Position numbers and translations under genes: made by a program
NCBI RefSeq assembly: GCF_021026375.1
Contig: NZ_JAJNDB010000006.1
Location: forward strand, 124,001 to 188,000
Source: Actinomycetospora endophytica
Lineage (GTDB): Bacteria > Actinomycetota > Actinomycetes > Mycobacteriales > Pseudonocardiaceae
Length of the DNA: 64,000 nt
Direction of reading: 5' to 3'
The notes under the pieces: generated by a model
Told to the model about the DNA's origin: nothing
Seen by the model: only the letters and a program-made list of their open reading frames with translations
Database searches by the model: none
Shown: one piece after another, positions 24,641-34,541 of the stretch
Layout: every line of letters starts with the position of its first letter
Position numbering within the stretch: position 1 is the stretch's first letter

Positions 24641-25384
24641 TCACAGCTGGGAGGCGCCGCCGTCGACGACGAGCTCGGCGCCGGTGGTGAACGTGGCGTC
24701 GAACCCGAGGAACGCCACCGCGGCCGCGACCTCCTCGGGGCGCCCGAACCGTTGCATCGGGTTGACCGACCGCATCTGCTCGCGGGTGGTCTCGGCCGCG
24801 GCCGCCGGCAGGGTCCGTTCCAGGATCCCGGTGTCGATCGGTCCGGGACTCACCGCGTTCACGCGCACGCCGCGCGACAGCAGCTCGCGGGCCAGCGAGC
24901 GCACCATCGAGCGCGCGGCGGCCTTGGTCGCGGCGTAGACGCTCGAGCCGGGCAGGCCCCTGACGTTCGCGACGGAGGTGGTGACGACGACGGCGCCGCC
25001 CGCGCGCAGCAGCGGGGCGAGCCGCTGGACGAGGAAGAACGGGCCCCGGGCATTGATCGCGAACAGACGGTCGTAGTCGTCCTCGGTGACCTCGTCGAAC
25101 GCGGCGAACGCCGTGACCCCCGCGTTGACGACGAGCAGGTCGATCTCCCCGAGGGTGTCGCGGACCTCGGCGGCCAGCGCGTCCGTCGCATCCGGGTCGG
25201 CGATGTCGCTCGCGAGGACGGTGACCTCGGGCCCCAGCTCCTTTCGCGCGGCCTCCAGCGAGTCCGGGCTGCGCCCCGTGACCGTCACGCGGGCCCCGTC
25301 GTCGTGCAGCAGGCGGGCCGTGGCCAGCCCGATCCCGCTCGTCCCCCCGGTGATCAGCACCGTCGCTCCGTCGTGGCGTCCCAT
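24641..25384 (-). CDS. SDR-family oxidoreductase
   Basis: Classical short-chain dehydrogenase/reductase of 247 aa. Motifs: TGGTSGIG cofactor-binding turn, the D of ASDIADPD, NAG (VVNAGVTAF), Ser in TTSVANV, YAATK (catalytic Tyr and Lys) and PGPIDT after strand six. The residues after the first Gly turn (VTGRSPDSL, Arg) suggest NADP preference, an inference. It stands divergent from a LysR gene across 101 bp holding a T-N11-A box, so it is probably that regulator's target. Substrate is unknown. Not part of the conserved mycobacterial order. Confidence 0.9.
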   Translation of the reverse strand: MGRHDGATVLITGGTSGIGLATARLLHDDGARVTVTGRSPDSLEAARKELGPEVTVLASDIADPDATDALAAEVRDTLGEIDLLVVNAGVTAFAAFDEVTEDDYDRLFAINARGPFFLVQRLAPLLRAGGAVVVTTSVANVRGLPGSSVYAATKAAARSMVRSLARELLSRGVRVNAVSPGPIDTGILERTLPAAAAETTREQMRSVNPMQRFGRPEEVAAAVAFLGFDATFTTGAELVVDGGASQL

Positions 25385-25440
25385 GCCGCCACGCTCGCCC
25401 CGTCGTGGGGCCGGCGTCCAAGACCGATCACCGCCGACTC

Positions 25441-25455
25441 ATGCCTGACCGGCAT
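25441..25455. promoter_or_regulatory. LysR-type T-N11-A box between SDR and LysR genes
   Basis: ATGCC-TGACC-GGCAT is a perfect 5-bp-arm palindrome whose T (25442) and A (25454) are exactly 11 bases apart. It is the only such element in the divergent intergenic region and lies 19 bp before the probable -10 (TACGCT, 25474-25479) of the LysR gene. This is the classical recognition shape for LysR proteins. Confidence 0.6.
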
Positions 25456-25485
25456 CACCCCAGCACAGCGGCCTACGCTGGCCTC

Positions 25486-26364
25486 GTGGACGACCTCGAT
25501 CTCCGGCTCGTGCACGCGTTCGTCGTCGTCGCCGAGCACCGGCACTTCGGTCGGGCGGCCGAGGCCCTGCACATCGCGCAGCCGGCGCTGAGCCGCCAGA
25601 TCCGCCGGCTCGAGGACCAGGTCGGCGCGCGGCTGTTCGACCGGGACACCCGCGGGACCCGCCTGACGGCGGCCGGGGAGGCGTTCCTCCCGGCGGCGCG
25701 GGAGGCCCTGTCGGCGTCCCGGTCCGCCGTCGCGGCCGCGCGGGCCGCGGACGGCCCGGACCGGCTCGTCGTCGGGCACGTCTCGGCCCTGCTCGTGACG
25801 GCCGGGGTGCGGGCGCTGCGGGAGGCCCGTCCGGAGGTGGAGGTGCGGACGCTGCACCTGGAATGGCACGAGCCGCGTGCGGCGCTGCTCGGCCATCGGG
25901 TCGACGTGGTGCTCGCCCGACTGCCGTTCCCGACCGACGGCCTGGAGGTCGTCCGCGTCCGCGACGAGTCCCGGGTGCTGCTGGTCCCGCGCGAGCACCG
26001 CCTGGCCGGCCGGGACGCGGTGCGCCTCGCGGACTTCGCCGAGGAGCCGCTCGCCCGGCTCGCCGACCCCGATCCCGCGTTCGCCGCGTTCTGGCGGGTG
26101 GAGCCGCGCCCCGACGGCGGACCCGCACCAGCGGGACCCGTCGTCGGGACCCCGGAGGACCGCCTCGAGGTGGTGGCCGGTGGCGAGGCCGTCGCACTGG
26201 CCACGGGTGCGGTCCTCGACGGGGCGCTCCGGCCCGACCTGGTGGCGATCCCCGTCGAGGACGTCGAGCCGGTGTCGGTCGTGCTCGCCACCCGGGCGGG
26301 TGACCGGCGCGCCCTGGTCACCGAGTTCGTCCGGATCGCGGCGGCGTGCCTGGGTCCGGGCTGA
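25486..26364 (+). CDS. LysR-family transcriptional regulator
   Basis: A 292-aa regulator. The winged helix-turn-helix is at residues 4-62 (LRLVHAFVVVAEHRHFGRAA, then ALHIAQPALSRQIRRLE), followed by the linker and a periplasmic-binding-protein-like effector domain (from RLVVGHV). The GTG at 25486 follows TACGCT by 6 nt and has no ribosome site, so it is probably leaderless; upstream in-frame ATGs would add unrelated residues. It is divergent from the SDR gene and likely controls it and itself through the box at 25441-25455. The effector is unknown. Confidence 0.92.
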   Translation: MDDLDLRLVHAFVVVAEHRHFGRAAEALHIAQPALSRQIRRLEDQVGARLFDRDTRGTRLTAAGEAFLPAAREALSASRSAVAAARAADGPDRLVVGHVSALLVTAGVRALREARPEVEVRTLHLEWHEPRAALLGHRVDVVLARLPFPTDGLEVVRVRDESRVLLVPREHRLAGRDAVRLADFAEEPLARLADPDPAFAAFWRVEPRPDGGPAPAGPVVGTPEDRLEVVAGGEAVALATGAVLDGALRPDLVAIPVEDVEPVSVVLATRAGDRRALVTEFVRIAAACLGPG

Positions 26365-26399
26365 CGAAGGGCACACCACGCATGGTCGAGCGCCCTTCG
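26365..26399. terminator. Hairpin between convergent LysR gene and ilvE
   Basis: CGAAGGGC (26365-26372) pairs with GCCCTTCG (26392-26399), and ACCA/TGGT adds pairing inside. It begins right after the LysR stop in the 98-bp gap before the ilvE end. Likely terminator. Confidence 0.5.
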
Positions 26400-26462
26400 G
26401 CATGCCTCACGTGCTGATGATCACCGAAGGCGGCGCCGTGAGCGCGACGCCGACCCCGCGGA

Positions 26463-27566
26463 TCAGGCCAGGCGCTCCATCCACCCGTGCGGGTCGGGCG
26501 CCGCGCCGCGCTGGATCGCGGTGAGGCGCTCGCGCAGCCGCGCGGTGACCGGGCCGGGCGTGCCGTCGCCGATCTCGAAGGACCCGCCGTCGTACTTGAC
26601 CGACCCGACCGGGGTGATCACGGCCGCCGTCCCGCAGGCGAACACCTCGGTGAGGGCCCCGGACGCGACCTCCTTCTCCCACTCGTCGGTCGAGATTCGG
26701 CGCTCGGTGACCTTCGCGCCGTCCTCCCGGGCGAGCTCGAGCAGCGAGCGGCGCGTGATGCCGGGCAGCAGCGACCCGGACAGCTCCGGGGTGACGATCT
26801 CGGTGTTCCCGTCCGCGTCGGTGAAGACGAAGAACAGGTTCATCCCGCCCATCTCCTCCACCCAGCGGTGCTCGAGCGCGTCGAGCCACACCACCTGGTC
26901 GCACCCCTGCGCGGAGGCCTGGGCCTGCGCGGCGAGCGACGCGGCGTAGTTGCCGCCGCACTTCGCCTCGCCGGTGCCACCGGGGGCGGCGCGCACGTAG
27001 TCGGTCGAGAGCCAGACGCTCACCGGGGCGAGTCCGCGCGGGAAGTAGGCGCCGGCCGGGGACGCGATGAGCAGGTAGAGGTACTCCTCGCTCGGGCGCA
27101 CCCCCAGCCCGGACGACGACCCGAACATGAACGGCCGCAGGTACAGCGACTCCTCGCCGCCCGCCGCGGGCACCCATCGGGCGTCGACCGTGAGCAGCTC
27201 GCGGATCGAGTCGAGGAAGAGGTCCTGCGGCAGCGGCGGCATGGCCAGGCGCTCCGCGGACAGGGCCATCCGCTCGGCGTTGGCCCAGGGGCGGAAGGAG
27301 GCGATCGACCCGTCGGGCTGCCGGTAGGCCTTGAGCCCCTCGAAGATCGTCTGGCTGTAGTGCAGCACCACCGAGGCCGGGTCGATCGACAGCGGCTGGT
27401 ACGGGCCGACGGTGGCGTCGTGCCAGCCGCGCGCGGCGTCCCAGGACACCGTGACCATGTGGTCGGTGAAGTACTTGCCGAAGCTCGGCGCGGCGAGTAC
27501 CTCCGCGACCCGCTCCTCGGTCGCCGGACCGGGGTGCGGGAGACGCGCGAAGGCCGTGCTCGACAT
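26463..27566 (-). CDS. ilvE: Branched-chain amino acid aminotransferase
   Basis: Fold-type IV PLP enzyme of 367 aa catalysing the last step of Leu, Ile and Val synthesis and the first of their breakdown. PLP-binding Lys is in [15 protein letters not shown]; other marks are [37 protein letters not shown] and the phosphate-binding [13 protein letters not shown]. It matches Rv2210c. The ATG at 27566 has AGGGTGG 5 nt upstream; a GTG at 27575 is possible. It starts about 10 bp downstream of the MFS fusion stop, so the two may be cotranscribed. Confidence 0.95.
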   Translation of the reverse strand: MSSTAFARLPHPGPATEERVAEVLAAPSFGKYFTDHMVTVSWDAARGWHDATVGPYQPLSIDPASVVLHYSQTIFEGLKAYRQPDGSIASFRPWANAERMALSAERLAMPPLPQDLFLDSIRELLTVDARWVPAAGGEESLYLRPFMFGSSSGLGVRPSEEYLYLLIASPAGAYFPRGLAPVSVWLSTDYVRAAPGGTGEAKCGGNYAASLAAQAQASAQGCDQVVWLDALEHRWVEEMGGMNLFFVFTDADGNTEIVTPELSGSLLPGITRRSLLELAREDGAKVTERRISTDEWEKEVASGALTEVFACGTAAVITPVGSVKYDGGSFEIGDGTPGPVTARLRERLTAIQRGAAPDPHGWMERLA

Positions 27567-27576
27567 GGTCGCCACC

Positions 27577-29583
27577 CTAGACCGCCTTCCCGTTCACGGG
27601 CACCGTCCGCCGGGTCGCCCCGGGGCGTCGGGCGCCGTCGGTGTCGAGCTCGACGTCGTGGGTGGCCGGAACGCCCAGGACCACCGACACGACGGCGGGT
27701 GCGGAGCCCCCGTCCCGGCCGCGGACCACGAGCAGGCCCGACCCGGCGTCCGGGCCCGCCGCGATCCGGTAGGCGCCGTCGGGACCCGTCGTCGTGCGGG
27801 CGACCTGGTGGCCGCCGCCGTCGACGAGGGTGAGGACGGCGTCGACGGGCCGTCCGGTGTGGTCGACGACGTGGCCGGTCAGCTCCGGCGTGGGTGGCTC
27901 CGTCCGCTCGTCAGATGGCAGCGTTGTGCCATCGCTGACGCCGGACCGAGCCGACATCCCCGCCGGGATCACGATCACGGGCCGGTCGGCGCGCTCCCAG
28001 AGGCCGCGGTCGGCGCTGGGCCGGGCGAGCGCGGCGAGCGGACCACCGTGCGGGCTGCCGACCACCACGGCGCGGGCGTCGCGACGGCGGGCCAGGTCGG
28101 CCAGGGCGATCCCGACGGCGTCGTGCGAGCCGACCGGGGGCAGCGACTCGGCCACCGCCGTCAGCCCCGCGGCGGTGAGCTCGGCGACGCGGCCGGTCAG
28201 CACCCCGCGGTCGTCGCCGACCGGCAGTGCGTCCCCGGCGACGGCGTCCTCGGGCACGTGGACCAGCAGCAGCGGCGCGTCCACGGTGCGGGCGAGGCGC
28301 GCGGCGGCCGCGACGACCTCGTCGGTGTGGGGCGCGTCGTCGACCGCCACGAGGACCGGCCGCTCGAGGACCCCGGGAACCTCGTCGGGAACATCATCAC
28401 CGGACTCCGAGGACGTCTCGGCCCGACGCAGCAGCCGGTGCGCGGTCGACAGCACCAGCACGCCGAGCGCGACGACGATCGCCGCGACCCAGAACGGCGT
28501 GTTCGGCAGGAAGGCCTCGGCGATCAGCCCGGAGACCCACGGCGCGAGACCACCGCCGAGAAAGCGCACGAAGCTGTAGGAGGCGGACGCGACCGGCCGC
28601 GGCACCGGCGCGACCGACATGACCGCCTGGGTGACCAGGGTGTTGTTGAGCCCGATCATGGCGCCGGCGACGATCACCGCCCCGATCACGACGGCCGGCG
28701 TCGTCTGCCAGATCGCGATCACCAGCAGGTCGAGCGCCAGCAGCCCGAGCACGAAGTAGAGGACCCGGACGGTGCCGAAACGGCGCTCCAGGGCCGGCGC
28801 GCCGAACACCGCGAACAGCGCGACGAGCACGCCCCAGGCGGTGAACACCCCGCCGAGGCCGAGCGGCCCGAGATCGCCCATCGAGTAGGGCGAGTACGCG
28901 AGCAGGGTGAAGAAGCCCCAGTTGTAGGCGAAGGCCGTGACGGCGATCGTCGCGAGGCTGCGGTGGCGCAGCGCCTTGATCGGGTCGAGCAGGCCGATCT
29001 TCTCGGCCGGCTTCGGCGTCCTGTCCAGGAGCACGAGCGTCGCGACCAGCGCGATCGCCATGAGCACGGCGACGCCGAAGAACGGCGCCCGCCAGCTCAC
29101 CGAGCCGAGCAGCCCGCCGACCAGCGGACCGAGCGCGATCCCGACGCCGAGGGCGGTTTCGTAGAGGATGATCGCGCCGGCGAACCCGCCGCTGGCGCTC
29201 GCGACGATCACCGCCAGCGAGGTCGCGATGAACAGCGCGTTCCCGAGTCCCCAGCCTGCCCGGAAGCCGACGATCTCGCCGATCGAGCCGGACAGTCCGG
29301 CCAGCGCCGCGAAGACGACGATGATCGTCAGACCGCCGATCAGGGTCGCCTTCGCGCCGATGCGGCTCGAGACCCAGCCGGTCACGAGCATTGCGACCGC
29401 GGTGATCAGCAGGTAGCTGGTGAACAGCAGCGAGACCTGCGCGGGCGTCGCGGAGAGCTGCTGGGCGAGCGCGGGCAGGATCGGGTCGACCAGCCCGATG
29501 CCCATGAACGAGATGACGCAGGCGAAGGCGACCGCCCAGACCGCCTTGGGTTGCCGGAACGGACTTGCTCCCGCGGCTTGCAC
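27577..29583 (-). CDS. MFS transporter fused to universal-stress-protein and beta-sandwich domains
   Basis: A 668-aa three-part protein. Residues about 10-395 form an MFS drug-efflux-like transporter of about 12 helices, with [18 protein letters not shown] early and [31 protein letters not shown] in the second half. Residues about 415-535 form a UspA-like domain ([20 protein letters not shown] to [11 protein letters not shown]). Residues about 565-650 resemble a carboxypeptidase-regulatory-like beta-sandwich ([21 protein letters not shown]). I chose GTG 29583 because GGTGGAGG lies 5 nt upstream; GTG 29595 lacks such a site. It occupies the place of the Rv2209 transporter. The cytosolic USP may sense ATP or stress and gate transport, an inference. 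Confidence 0.85.
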   Translation of the reverse strand: MQAAGASPFRQPKAVWAVAFACVISFMGIGLVDPILPALAQQLSATPAQVSLLFTSYLLITAVAMLVTGWVSSRIGAKATLIGGLTIIVVFAALAGLSGSIGEIVGFRAGWGLGNALFIATSLAVIVASASGGFAGAIILYETALGVGIALGPLVGGLLGSVSWRAPFFGVAVLMAIALVATLVLLDRTPKPAEKIGLLDPIKALRHRSLATIAVTAFAYNWGFFTLLAYSPYSMGDLGPLGLGGVFTAWGVLVALFAVFGAPALERRFGTVRVLYFVLGLLALDLLVIAIWQTTPAVVIGAVIVAGAMIGLNNTLVTQAVMSVAPVPRPVASASYSFVRFLGGGLAPWVSGLIAEAFLPNTPFWVAAIVVALGVLVLSTAHRLLRRAETSSESGDDVPDEVPGVLERPVLVAVDDAPHTDEVVAAAARLARTVDAPLLLVHVPEDAVAGDALPVGDDRGVLTGRVAELTAAGLTAVAESLPPVGSHDAVGIALADLARRRDARAVVVGSPHGGPLAALARPSADRGLWERADRPVIVIPAGMSARSGVSDGTTLPSDERTEPPTPELTGHVVDHTGRPVDAVLTLVDGGGHQVARTTTGPDGAYRIAAGPDAGSGLLVVRGRDGGSAPAVVSVVLGVPATHDVELDTDGARRPGATRRTVPVNGKAV
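27910..27939. repeat. Palindrome inside the MFS-USP fusion gene
   Basis: GTCAG-ATGGCA, a GCGTTG loop, then TGCCAT-CG-CTGAC form a bulged hairpin within the coding region, in the linker between USP and beta-sandwich domains. The stretch CCATCGCTGACGC (13 nt) recurs in the intergenic hairpin upstream of lipB at 37487-37509, so this looks like an intergenic-type element inside a reading frame. Confidence 0.5.
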
Positions 29584-29616
29584 GACGACCTCCACCGACG
29601 CGACGAATCCCGACCC

Positions 29617-29638
29617 ACTTAGTTGTACCGAGCTAAGT
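29617..29638. promoter_or_regulatory. AT-rich palindrome upstream of the MFS fusion gene
   Basis: ACTTAG-T-T...A-G-CTAAGT, a 22-bp interrupted palindrome with 7 of 8 arm pairs, stands 34 bp upstream of the start in an unusually AT-rich patch. It overlaps the only plausible promoter of the gene. Such shape and position fit an operator for a MarR- or TetR-type efflux repressor, but no such gene is adjacent. Confidence 0.5.
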
Positions 29639-29662
29639 AAAGGTTCGTCGATGACTCGGGCG

Positions 29663-30157
29663 TCACAGTTCCAAACGGTCCTCGAAGGCCGGCCAGTCGC
29701 GCAGGTTGACCTGGTCGCACTCGAGCGCCATCGCGTCGATCTCCGCGGCGCTCGCCCCGCGCTCGAGGCACTCCGCGAGGCGACGGAAGTACTCCTCGCG
29801 CGGCGCGCCCGGCACGAACAGGATGAGGAAACGGGCGAGCTCGTCGCCGACGGCCTGGAACGCGTGCACCCCGTTGACGGGGACGTGGGCGAAGTCCCCG
29901 CTGCCGAGGACCTGCCAGGTCGAATCGCTCATCACCGCGAGCCGCCCGGAGATCACCCAGAACGACTCCGAGAACCCCTGGTGGTAGTGCGGCACCGCGC
30001 CGATCCGGCCCGGGTCGGCGGCGCTCTCGAACAGCCCGAACCCGCCCCCGAGGACGTCGCCGGGGGCGGTGAAGATCGCGGGTCCGGCCTGCTCGGCGTC
30101 GGCGCGGTAGCGGTAGAGCCCCGGCTCGGAGTCCGGGATCTCCGTCGGGAAGCTCAT
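29663..30157 (-). CDS. Cupin-domain protein
   Basis: A 164-aa single-cupin protein. Motif 1 is [15 protein letters not shown] (two His and a Glu as metal ligands) and motif 2 is [17 protein letters not shown] (His). The C-terminal helical part ([27 protein letters not shown]) resembles small quercetinase/dioxygenase-like or isomerase-like cupins of actinobacteria. It lies 9 bp upstream... that is, on the same strand just after gcvT, whose stop is 10 bp away, suggesting one transcript. The reaction is unknown. Confidence 0.85.
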   Translation of the reverse strand: MSFPTEIPDSEPGLYRYRADAEQAGPAIFTAPGDVLGGGFGLFESAADPGRIGAVPHYHQGFSESFWVISGRLAVMSDSTWQVLGSGDFAHVPVNGVHAFQAVGDELARFLILFVPGAPREEYFRRLAECLERGASAAEIDAMALECDQVNLRDWPAFEDRLEL

Positions 30158-30166
30158 CCGGTGACC

Positions 30167-31312
30167 TCAGCGCACGTGGGACTCGACGAACGGCGGGCTG
30201 ACGACCTCGCACTCCAGGGGACGCCCGCGCACGTCGACGGACACCAGGTCACCCTCCGTCAGGCCCGCGGCGGTGTCCAGCAGGGCGAGCGCGATGCCGG
30301 TCTTGAGCGTCGGCGAGAACGTGCCCGACGTCGTCTCCCCCACCGTCGCGCCGTCGACCGTCACCGGCATGTGCCCCCGCGGGACGCCGCGGCCGGTCGC
30401 CTTCAGTCCCCAGGAGCGGCGGCGCGGCCCGGCCTCGCGCTCGGCGACCAGCGCGTCGCGGCCCCAGAACGCGTCCTTCCTCCAGCCCACCGCGAACCCG
30501 CACCGGGCCTGCAGCGGCGTGATCTCCGGGCCGAGGTCCTGGCCGTGCAGCGGCAGGCCGGCCTCGGTGCGCAGCGTGTCGCGGGCGCCGAGCCCCGCGG
30601 CCCGGCCGCCGACCTCGGTGACCAGGGCGAGCAGCGCGTCCCACAGCACCTCGGCGCCCTCGGCGGGCGCGATGAGCTCGTAGCCGTGCTCGCCGGTGTA
30701 GCCGGTGCGGCAGAGCCGGATCGGGGTGTCGTCCCAGGTGACGTCGACGAAGGCCATGTAGTCCAGATCGTCGTCGCCGGTCTCGGGGAGGATTCCCGCC
30801 TCGGCGAGCACCCGGCCCGACGCCGGCCCCTGGACGGCGAGGACGACGTGGGCGTCGTGCTCGTCGGCCACGGTGATCCCGTCCGGGGCGACCTGCGCGA
30901 GGCGCTTCCCGACGCCGGCCGAGTTCGCGGCGTTGGGCACGGCGAAGACCTCGTCGTCGCCGACGAGGTAGAGGATCAGGTCGTCGACGACGCCGCCGTC
31001 GTCCGCGCAGCACAGCGTGTACTGCGCCTTGCCCGGCACGATGCGGCGCAGGTCGTTGGTCAGGCACCCGTCGACGAACGCCGCCGCGCCCGGGCCGCTG
31101 ATGCGGACCTTCCCGAGATGGCTGACGTCGAAGAGCCCGGCCGCCTCACGGGTGGCCGTGTGCTCCGCGACGACCCCGCCCTTGTCGCCCTCCCCGCCCG
31201 CGTACTGGACGGGCATCTCCCATCCGCCGAACGGGGCGAAGGTCGCGCCCAGCGCCTCGTGGCGGGCGTGCAGGGGGCTCCTTCTCAGGTCATTCGCGTC
31301 AGCATCGCTCAC
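30167..31312 (-). CDS. gcvT: Aminomethyltransferase, glycine cleavage T protein
   Basis: Tetrahydrofolate-dependent T protein of the glycine cleavage system, 381 aa. It transfers the methylene group from the aminomethyl-lipoyl arm of GcvH to THF. The family pattern is clear: [54 protein letters not shown] and [20 protein letters not shown]. The GTG at 31312 gives the usual N-terminus. As in M. tuberculosis (Rv2211c), gcvT is separated from gcvH and gcvP, which are not in the window. It is divergent from pepB. Its need for lipoylated GcvH links it to lipA/lipB 7 kb away. Confidence 0.94.
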   Translation of the reverse strand: MSDADANDLRRSPLHARHEALGATFAPFGGWEMPVQYAGGEGDKGGVVAEHTATREAAGLFDVSHLGKVRISGPGAAAFVDGCLTNDLRRIVPGKAQYTLCCADDGGVVDDLILYLVGDDEVFAVPNAANSAGVGKRLAQVAPDGITVADEHDAHVVLAVQGPASGRVLAEAGILPETGDDDLDYMAFVDVTWDDTPIRLCRTGYTGEHGYELIAPAEGAEVLWDALLALVTEVGGRAAGLGARDTLRTEAGLPLHGQDLGPEITPLQARCGFAVGWRKDAFWGRDALVAEREAGPRRRSWGLKATGRGVPRGHMPVTVDGATVGETTSGTFSPTLKTGIALALLDTAAGLTEGDLVSVDVRGRPLECEVVSPPFVESHVR

Positions 31313-31420
31313 GGGTCGGGGACCGTACGGCACGCGCGCTGTCGGGGGGTCGTCCTAGCATGCCGATCACAGCACCGGGAGTCTCCCGGTCGCGCCGACG
31401 CCACCGTTGGAGGCCAGCCC

Positions 31421-32950
31421 GTGAGCATCCCGCCCGATCTCGAGCTCAGCGACGCCGCGGCCGCGGCCGCCGAGGTGGACGTCCTCGTGATCGGGACCCG
31501 TCCGGGTGCGTCCGCCGACGAGGGTGACGACGACGGGGTGCCGGTGCCGCCCCTGCTGGTGGGTGCGGACGACGTGGACGCCGCGTTCGGCGGGGAGCTC
31601 GCCTCGCTGCTCTCGCTCGCCGGGGCCGCGGGTGCCGCCGAGGAGGTCGTGAAGCTCCCCAGTCGCGGGGCGATCACGGCGCCGCTGCTGCTCGCCGTGG
31701 GCCTCGGGCCGGAGTCGTCGTCCGCGGGCAAGCAGGGCGCCCCGGACCTCGCCGAGCAGGTGCGCCGGGCCTCCGGGGCCGCCGCCCGCGCGCTGCCGAA
31801 GTCGGCCACCCGGATCGGCTCCACGCTGTCGTCGGTCGATCTCCCGGCGGCCGTCGAGGGCACCGTCCTGGGCACCTACGCCTTCACCGACTACCGCAGC
31901 GCACCCGACGGGCCGCTGCGCACCGTCACGTTCCACGGCGGCCCGGCCGAGCAGGAGCGGCTGGCCGACGCCGCGATCACCGCGCGGGCGGTGTGCGCGG
32001 CGCGCGACCTCATCAACACCCCGCCGAACGACCTCTACCCGGCCGAGTTCGCCCGCCGCGCGGTCGAGATGGCCGAGGCGGTCGGTCTCGAGGTCGAGGT
32101 GCTCGACGAGTCCGAGCTCGCGGCGGCCGGCTACGGCGGCGTCCTCGGCGTCGGGACCGGGTCGTCGCGCCCGCCCCGGCTGGTCCGGCTGCGCCACGTC
32201 CACCCGGACGCCACGAAGCACGTCGCGCTCGTCGGCAAGGGCATCACGTTCGACACCGGCGGCATCTCGATCAAGCCGGCCGCGAACATGGACCACATGA
32301 CCTCGGACATGTCCGGGGCCGCCTGCGTCGTCGCCACCGCCTGCCTGGCCGCCGAGCAGAACCTCCCGGTGAACGTCACCGCGACGGTGCCGATGGCCGA
32401 GAACATGCCCTCGGGCACCGCGTACCGCCCGGGCGACGTGCTCACGATGTACGGCGGCAAGACCGTCGAGGTGCTCAACACCGACGCGGAGGGCCGGCTG
32501 ATCCTGGGCGACGCGATCGTGCGCGCCTGCGAGGACGGGCCGGACTACCTGGTGGAGACCTCCACACTCACCGGCGCACAGACGGTGGCCCTCGGCTCGC
32601 GCACCGCCGGGATCATGGGCAGCGACGCCTGGCGCGACCGGGTCGCGGGTGCGGCCGCCGGCACCGGGGAGGGCGGCTGGGCGATGCCGCTGCCCGAGGA
32701 GCTGCGGGCCGACCTCGACTCCCGGATCGCGGACATCGCCAACGTCACCGGCCACCGCTTCGGCGGCATGCTCGTCGCGGGCATCTTCCTGCGGGAGTTC
32801 GTCGCCGAGGGGGTGCCGTGGGCGCACATCGACATCGCCGGCCCGGCGTTCAACACCGGCGGGCCGCACGGCTACACGCCGAAGGGCGGCACCGGACTGC
32901 CCGTCCGGACGCTCGCCGCGGTGCTCGCCGACGTCGCCCGGCAGGGCTGA
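31421..32950 (+). CDS. pepB: Leucyl aminopeptidase (M17)
   Basis: Dimetal M17 aminopeptidase of 509 aa, cytosolic, normally hexameric, releasing N-terminal amino acids from peptides and Cys-Gly. Metal and catalytic residues are in [25 protein letters not shown] and the signature [13 protein letters not shown]; the substrate-site arginine lies in NTDAEGR. The N-terminal half is the variable macro-like domain with an acidic stretch (ADEGDDDG). The GTG at 31421 has GGAGG 9 nt upstream, and TAGCAT at about 31356 is a possible -10. The orthologue is Rv2213. Confidence 0.95.
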   Translation: MSIPPDLELSDAAAAAAEVDVLVIGTRPGASADEGDDDGVPVPPLLVGADDVDAAFGGELASLLSLAGAAGAAEEVVKLPSRGAITAPLLLAVGLGPESSSAGKQGAPDLAEQVRRASGAAARALPKSATRIGSTLSSVDLPAAVEGTVLGTYAFTDYRSAPDGPLRTVTFHGGPAEQERLADAAITARAVCAARDLINTPPNDLYPAEFARRAVEMAEAVGLEVEVLDESELAAAGYGGVLGVGTGSSRPPRLVRLRHVHPDATKHVALVGKGITFDTGGISIKPAANMDHMTSDMSGAACVVATACLAAEQNLPVNVTATVPMAENMPSGTAYRPGDVLTMYGGKTVEVLNTDAEGRLILGDAIVRACEDGPDYLVETSTLTGAQTVALGSRTAGIMGSDAWRDRVAGAAAGTGEGGWAMPLPEELRADLDSRIADIANVTGHRFGGMLVAGIFLREFVAEGVPWAHIDIAGPAFNTGGPHGYTPKGGTGLPVRTLAAVLADVARQG

Positions 32951-33113
32951 CCGGTCCTACCGGGGAGCGCCCCGGCACCTGATTGCCCGCGGTGGAAGGA
33001 TGGTCAGCGAGCCCTGGTCCGATCAGCGGACCAGGACACGAGTGCCCCGGCCCGCGACCACCGTCGCCGTCCGGTCCACCGCACGTCACACGCCGACGCG
33101 GGAGAAGTGAGAG

Positions 33114-34496
33114 TTGAGCGAGAGCGACACCTACGACGTCCTGATCCTGGGTGGGGGGTCCGGCGGGTACGCCTGCGCACTGCGCGCGGCCGAGCTGGGG
33201 CTCTCCGTCGCCCTCGTCGAGCAGGACAAGCTGGGCGGAACCTGCCTGCACCGCGGCTGCATCCCCACCAAGGCGCTGCTGCACGCCGCCGAGGTCGCCG
33301 ACAGCGCCCGCGAGGGTGAGTCCTTCGGGGTCAAGACCTCGCTCTCGGGCATCGACATGTCGGGCGTCAACTCCTACAAGGACGGCGTCGTCGGCAAGCT
33401 CTACAAGGGCCTGCAGGGGCTGGTGAAGTCCCGCAAGATCACGATGATCGACGGTCACGGCACCCTGGTCGGGCCGGACACCGTCGAGGTCGACGGCCAG
33501 CGCTACACCGGCCGCAACGTCGTGCTCGCCTCCGGTTCGTACTCCAAGACGCTGCCCGGCCTCGAGCTCGGCGGCCGGGTGCTCACCTCCACCGAGGCGA
33601 TCAACCTCGACTACGTGCCCGAGCGGGTCGTCGTCCTCGGCGGCGGCGTCATCGGCGTCGAGTTCGCCAGCGTGTGGCGCAGCTTCGGCTCCGAGGTGAC
33701 GATCGTCGAGGCGCTGCCGCACCTGGTGCCCAACGAGGACGAGTTCCTCTCCAAGCAGCTCGAGCGTCAGTTCCGCAAGCGGAAGATCAACTACAAGATC
33801 GGCACCAAGTTCACCGGCGTCGAGCAGACCGCCGACGCGGTGACGGTGAACCTGGAGAACGGCGAGCAGATCGAGGCCGACCTCCTGCTGGTCGCCGTGG
33901 GCCGCGGGCCGAACACCGCCGACCTGGGCTACGAGGCGCAGGGCGTCACCCTCGACCGTGGGTTCGTCACGACGAACGACCGACTGCACACCGGCGTGGG
34001 CAACGTCTACGCGGTCGGCGACATCGTGCCCGGCCTGCAGCTGGCCCACCGCGGGTTCCAGCAGGGCATCTTCGTCGCCGAGGAGATCGCGGGGCTCAAC
34101 CCGCCGGTCATCGACGAGACGGGCATCCCGCGGGTGACCTACTGCGAGCCGGAGGTGGCCTCGGTCGGGCTCACCGAGGCCCAGGCCAAGGACACCTACG
34201 GCGAGGTGCAGACCACGACGTACGACCTCGCGGGCAACGGCAAGTCGCAGATTCTGCGCACCGCGGGCGCCATCAAGCTGGTCAAGGGCGGTACCTCCGA
34301 CGACGCACCGGTCGTTGGGGTCCACATGATCGGCGCGCGCGTGGGTGAGCTCGTCGGGGAGGCCCAGCTGGTCTACAACTGGGAGGCTCTCCCCTCCGAC
34401 GTCGCGAACCTCATCCATGCGCACCCGACGCAGAACGAGGCCTTCGGCGAGGCACACCTCGCGCTGGCCGGCAAGCCCCTGCACAGCCACAGCTGA
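33114..34496 (+). CDS. lpdA: Dihydrolipoyl dehydrogenase (E3)
   Basis: FAD-dependent E3 component of 2-oxoacid dehydrogenase and glycine cleavage complexes, 460 aa; it reoxidises dihydrolipoyl groups with NAD. Marks: FAD-binding GGGSGGYACALRAAELG, redox disulfide GGTCLHRGCIPTK (C-x4-C), NAD-binding GGGVIGVEFASVW, VYAVGDIVPGLQLAH and C-terminal HAHPTQNEAFGEAHL (catalytic His-Glu). The start is TTG at 33114, with GGGAGAA 7 nt before it. In M. tuberculosis lpd (Rv0462) is elsewhere and ephD takes this place; here E3 stands 45 bp before the E2 gene, likely one operon. Confidence 0.96.
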   Translation: MSESDTYDVLILGGGSGGYACALRAAELGLSVALVEQDKLGGTCLHRGCIPTKALLHAAEVADSAREGESFGVKTSLSGIDMSGVNSYKDGVVGKLYKGLQGLVKSRKITMIDGHGTLVGPDTVEVDGQRYTGRNVVLASGSYSKTLPGLELGGRVLTSTEAINLDYVPERVVVLGGGVIGVEFASVWRSFGSEVTIVEALPHLVPNEDEFLSKQLERQFRKRKINYKIGTKFTGVEQTADAVTVNLENGEQIEADLLLVAVGRGPNTADLGYEAQGVTLDRGFVTTNDRLHTGVGNVYAVGDIVPGLQLAHRGFQQGIFVAEEIAGLNPPVIDETGIPRVTYCEPEVASVGLTEAQAKDTYGEVQTTTYDLAGNGKSQILRTAGAIKLVKGGTSDDAPVVGVHMIGARVGELVGEAQLVYNWEALPSDVANLIHAHPTQNEAFGEAHLALAGKPLHSHS

Positions 34497-34541
34497 CGGC
34501 TGACCGTTCACCCACGGTTCCGCGAAGGAGTTCCGAGCACG

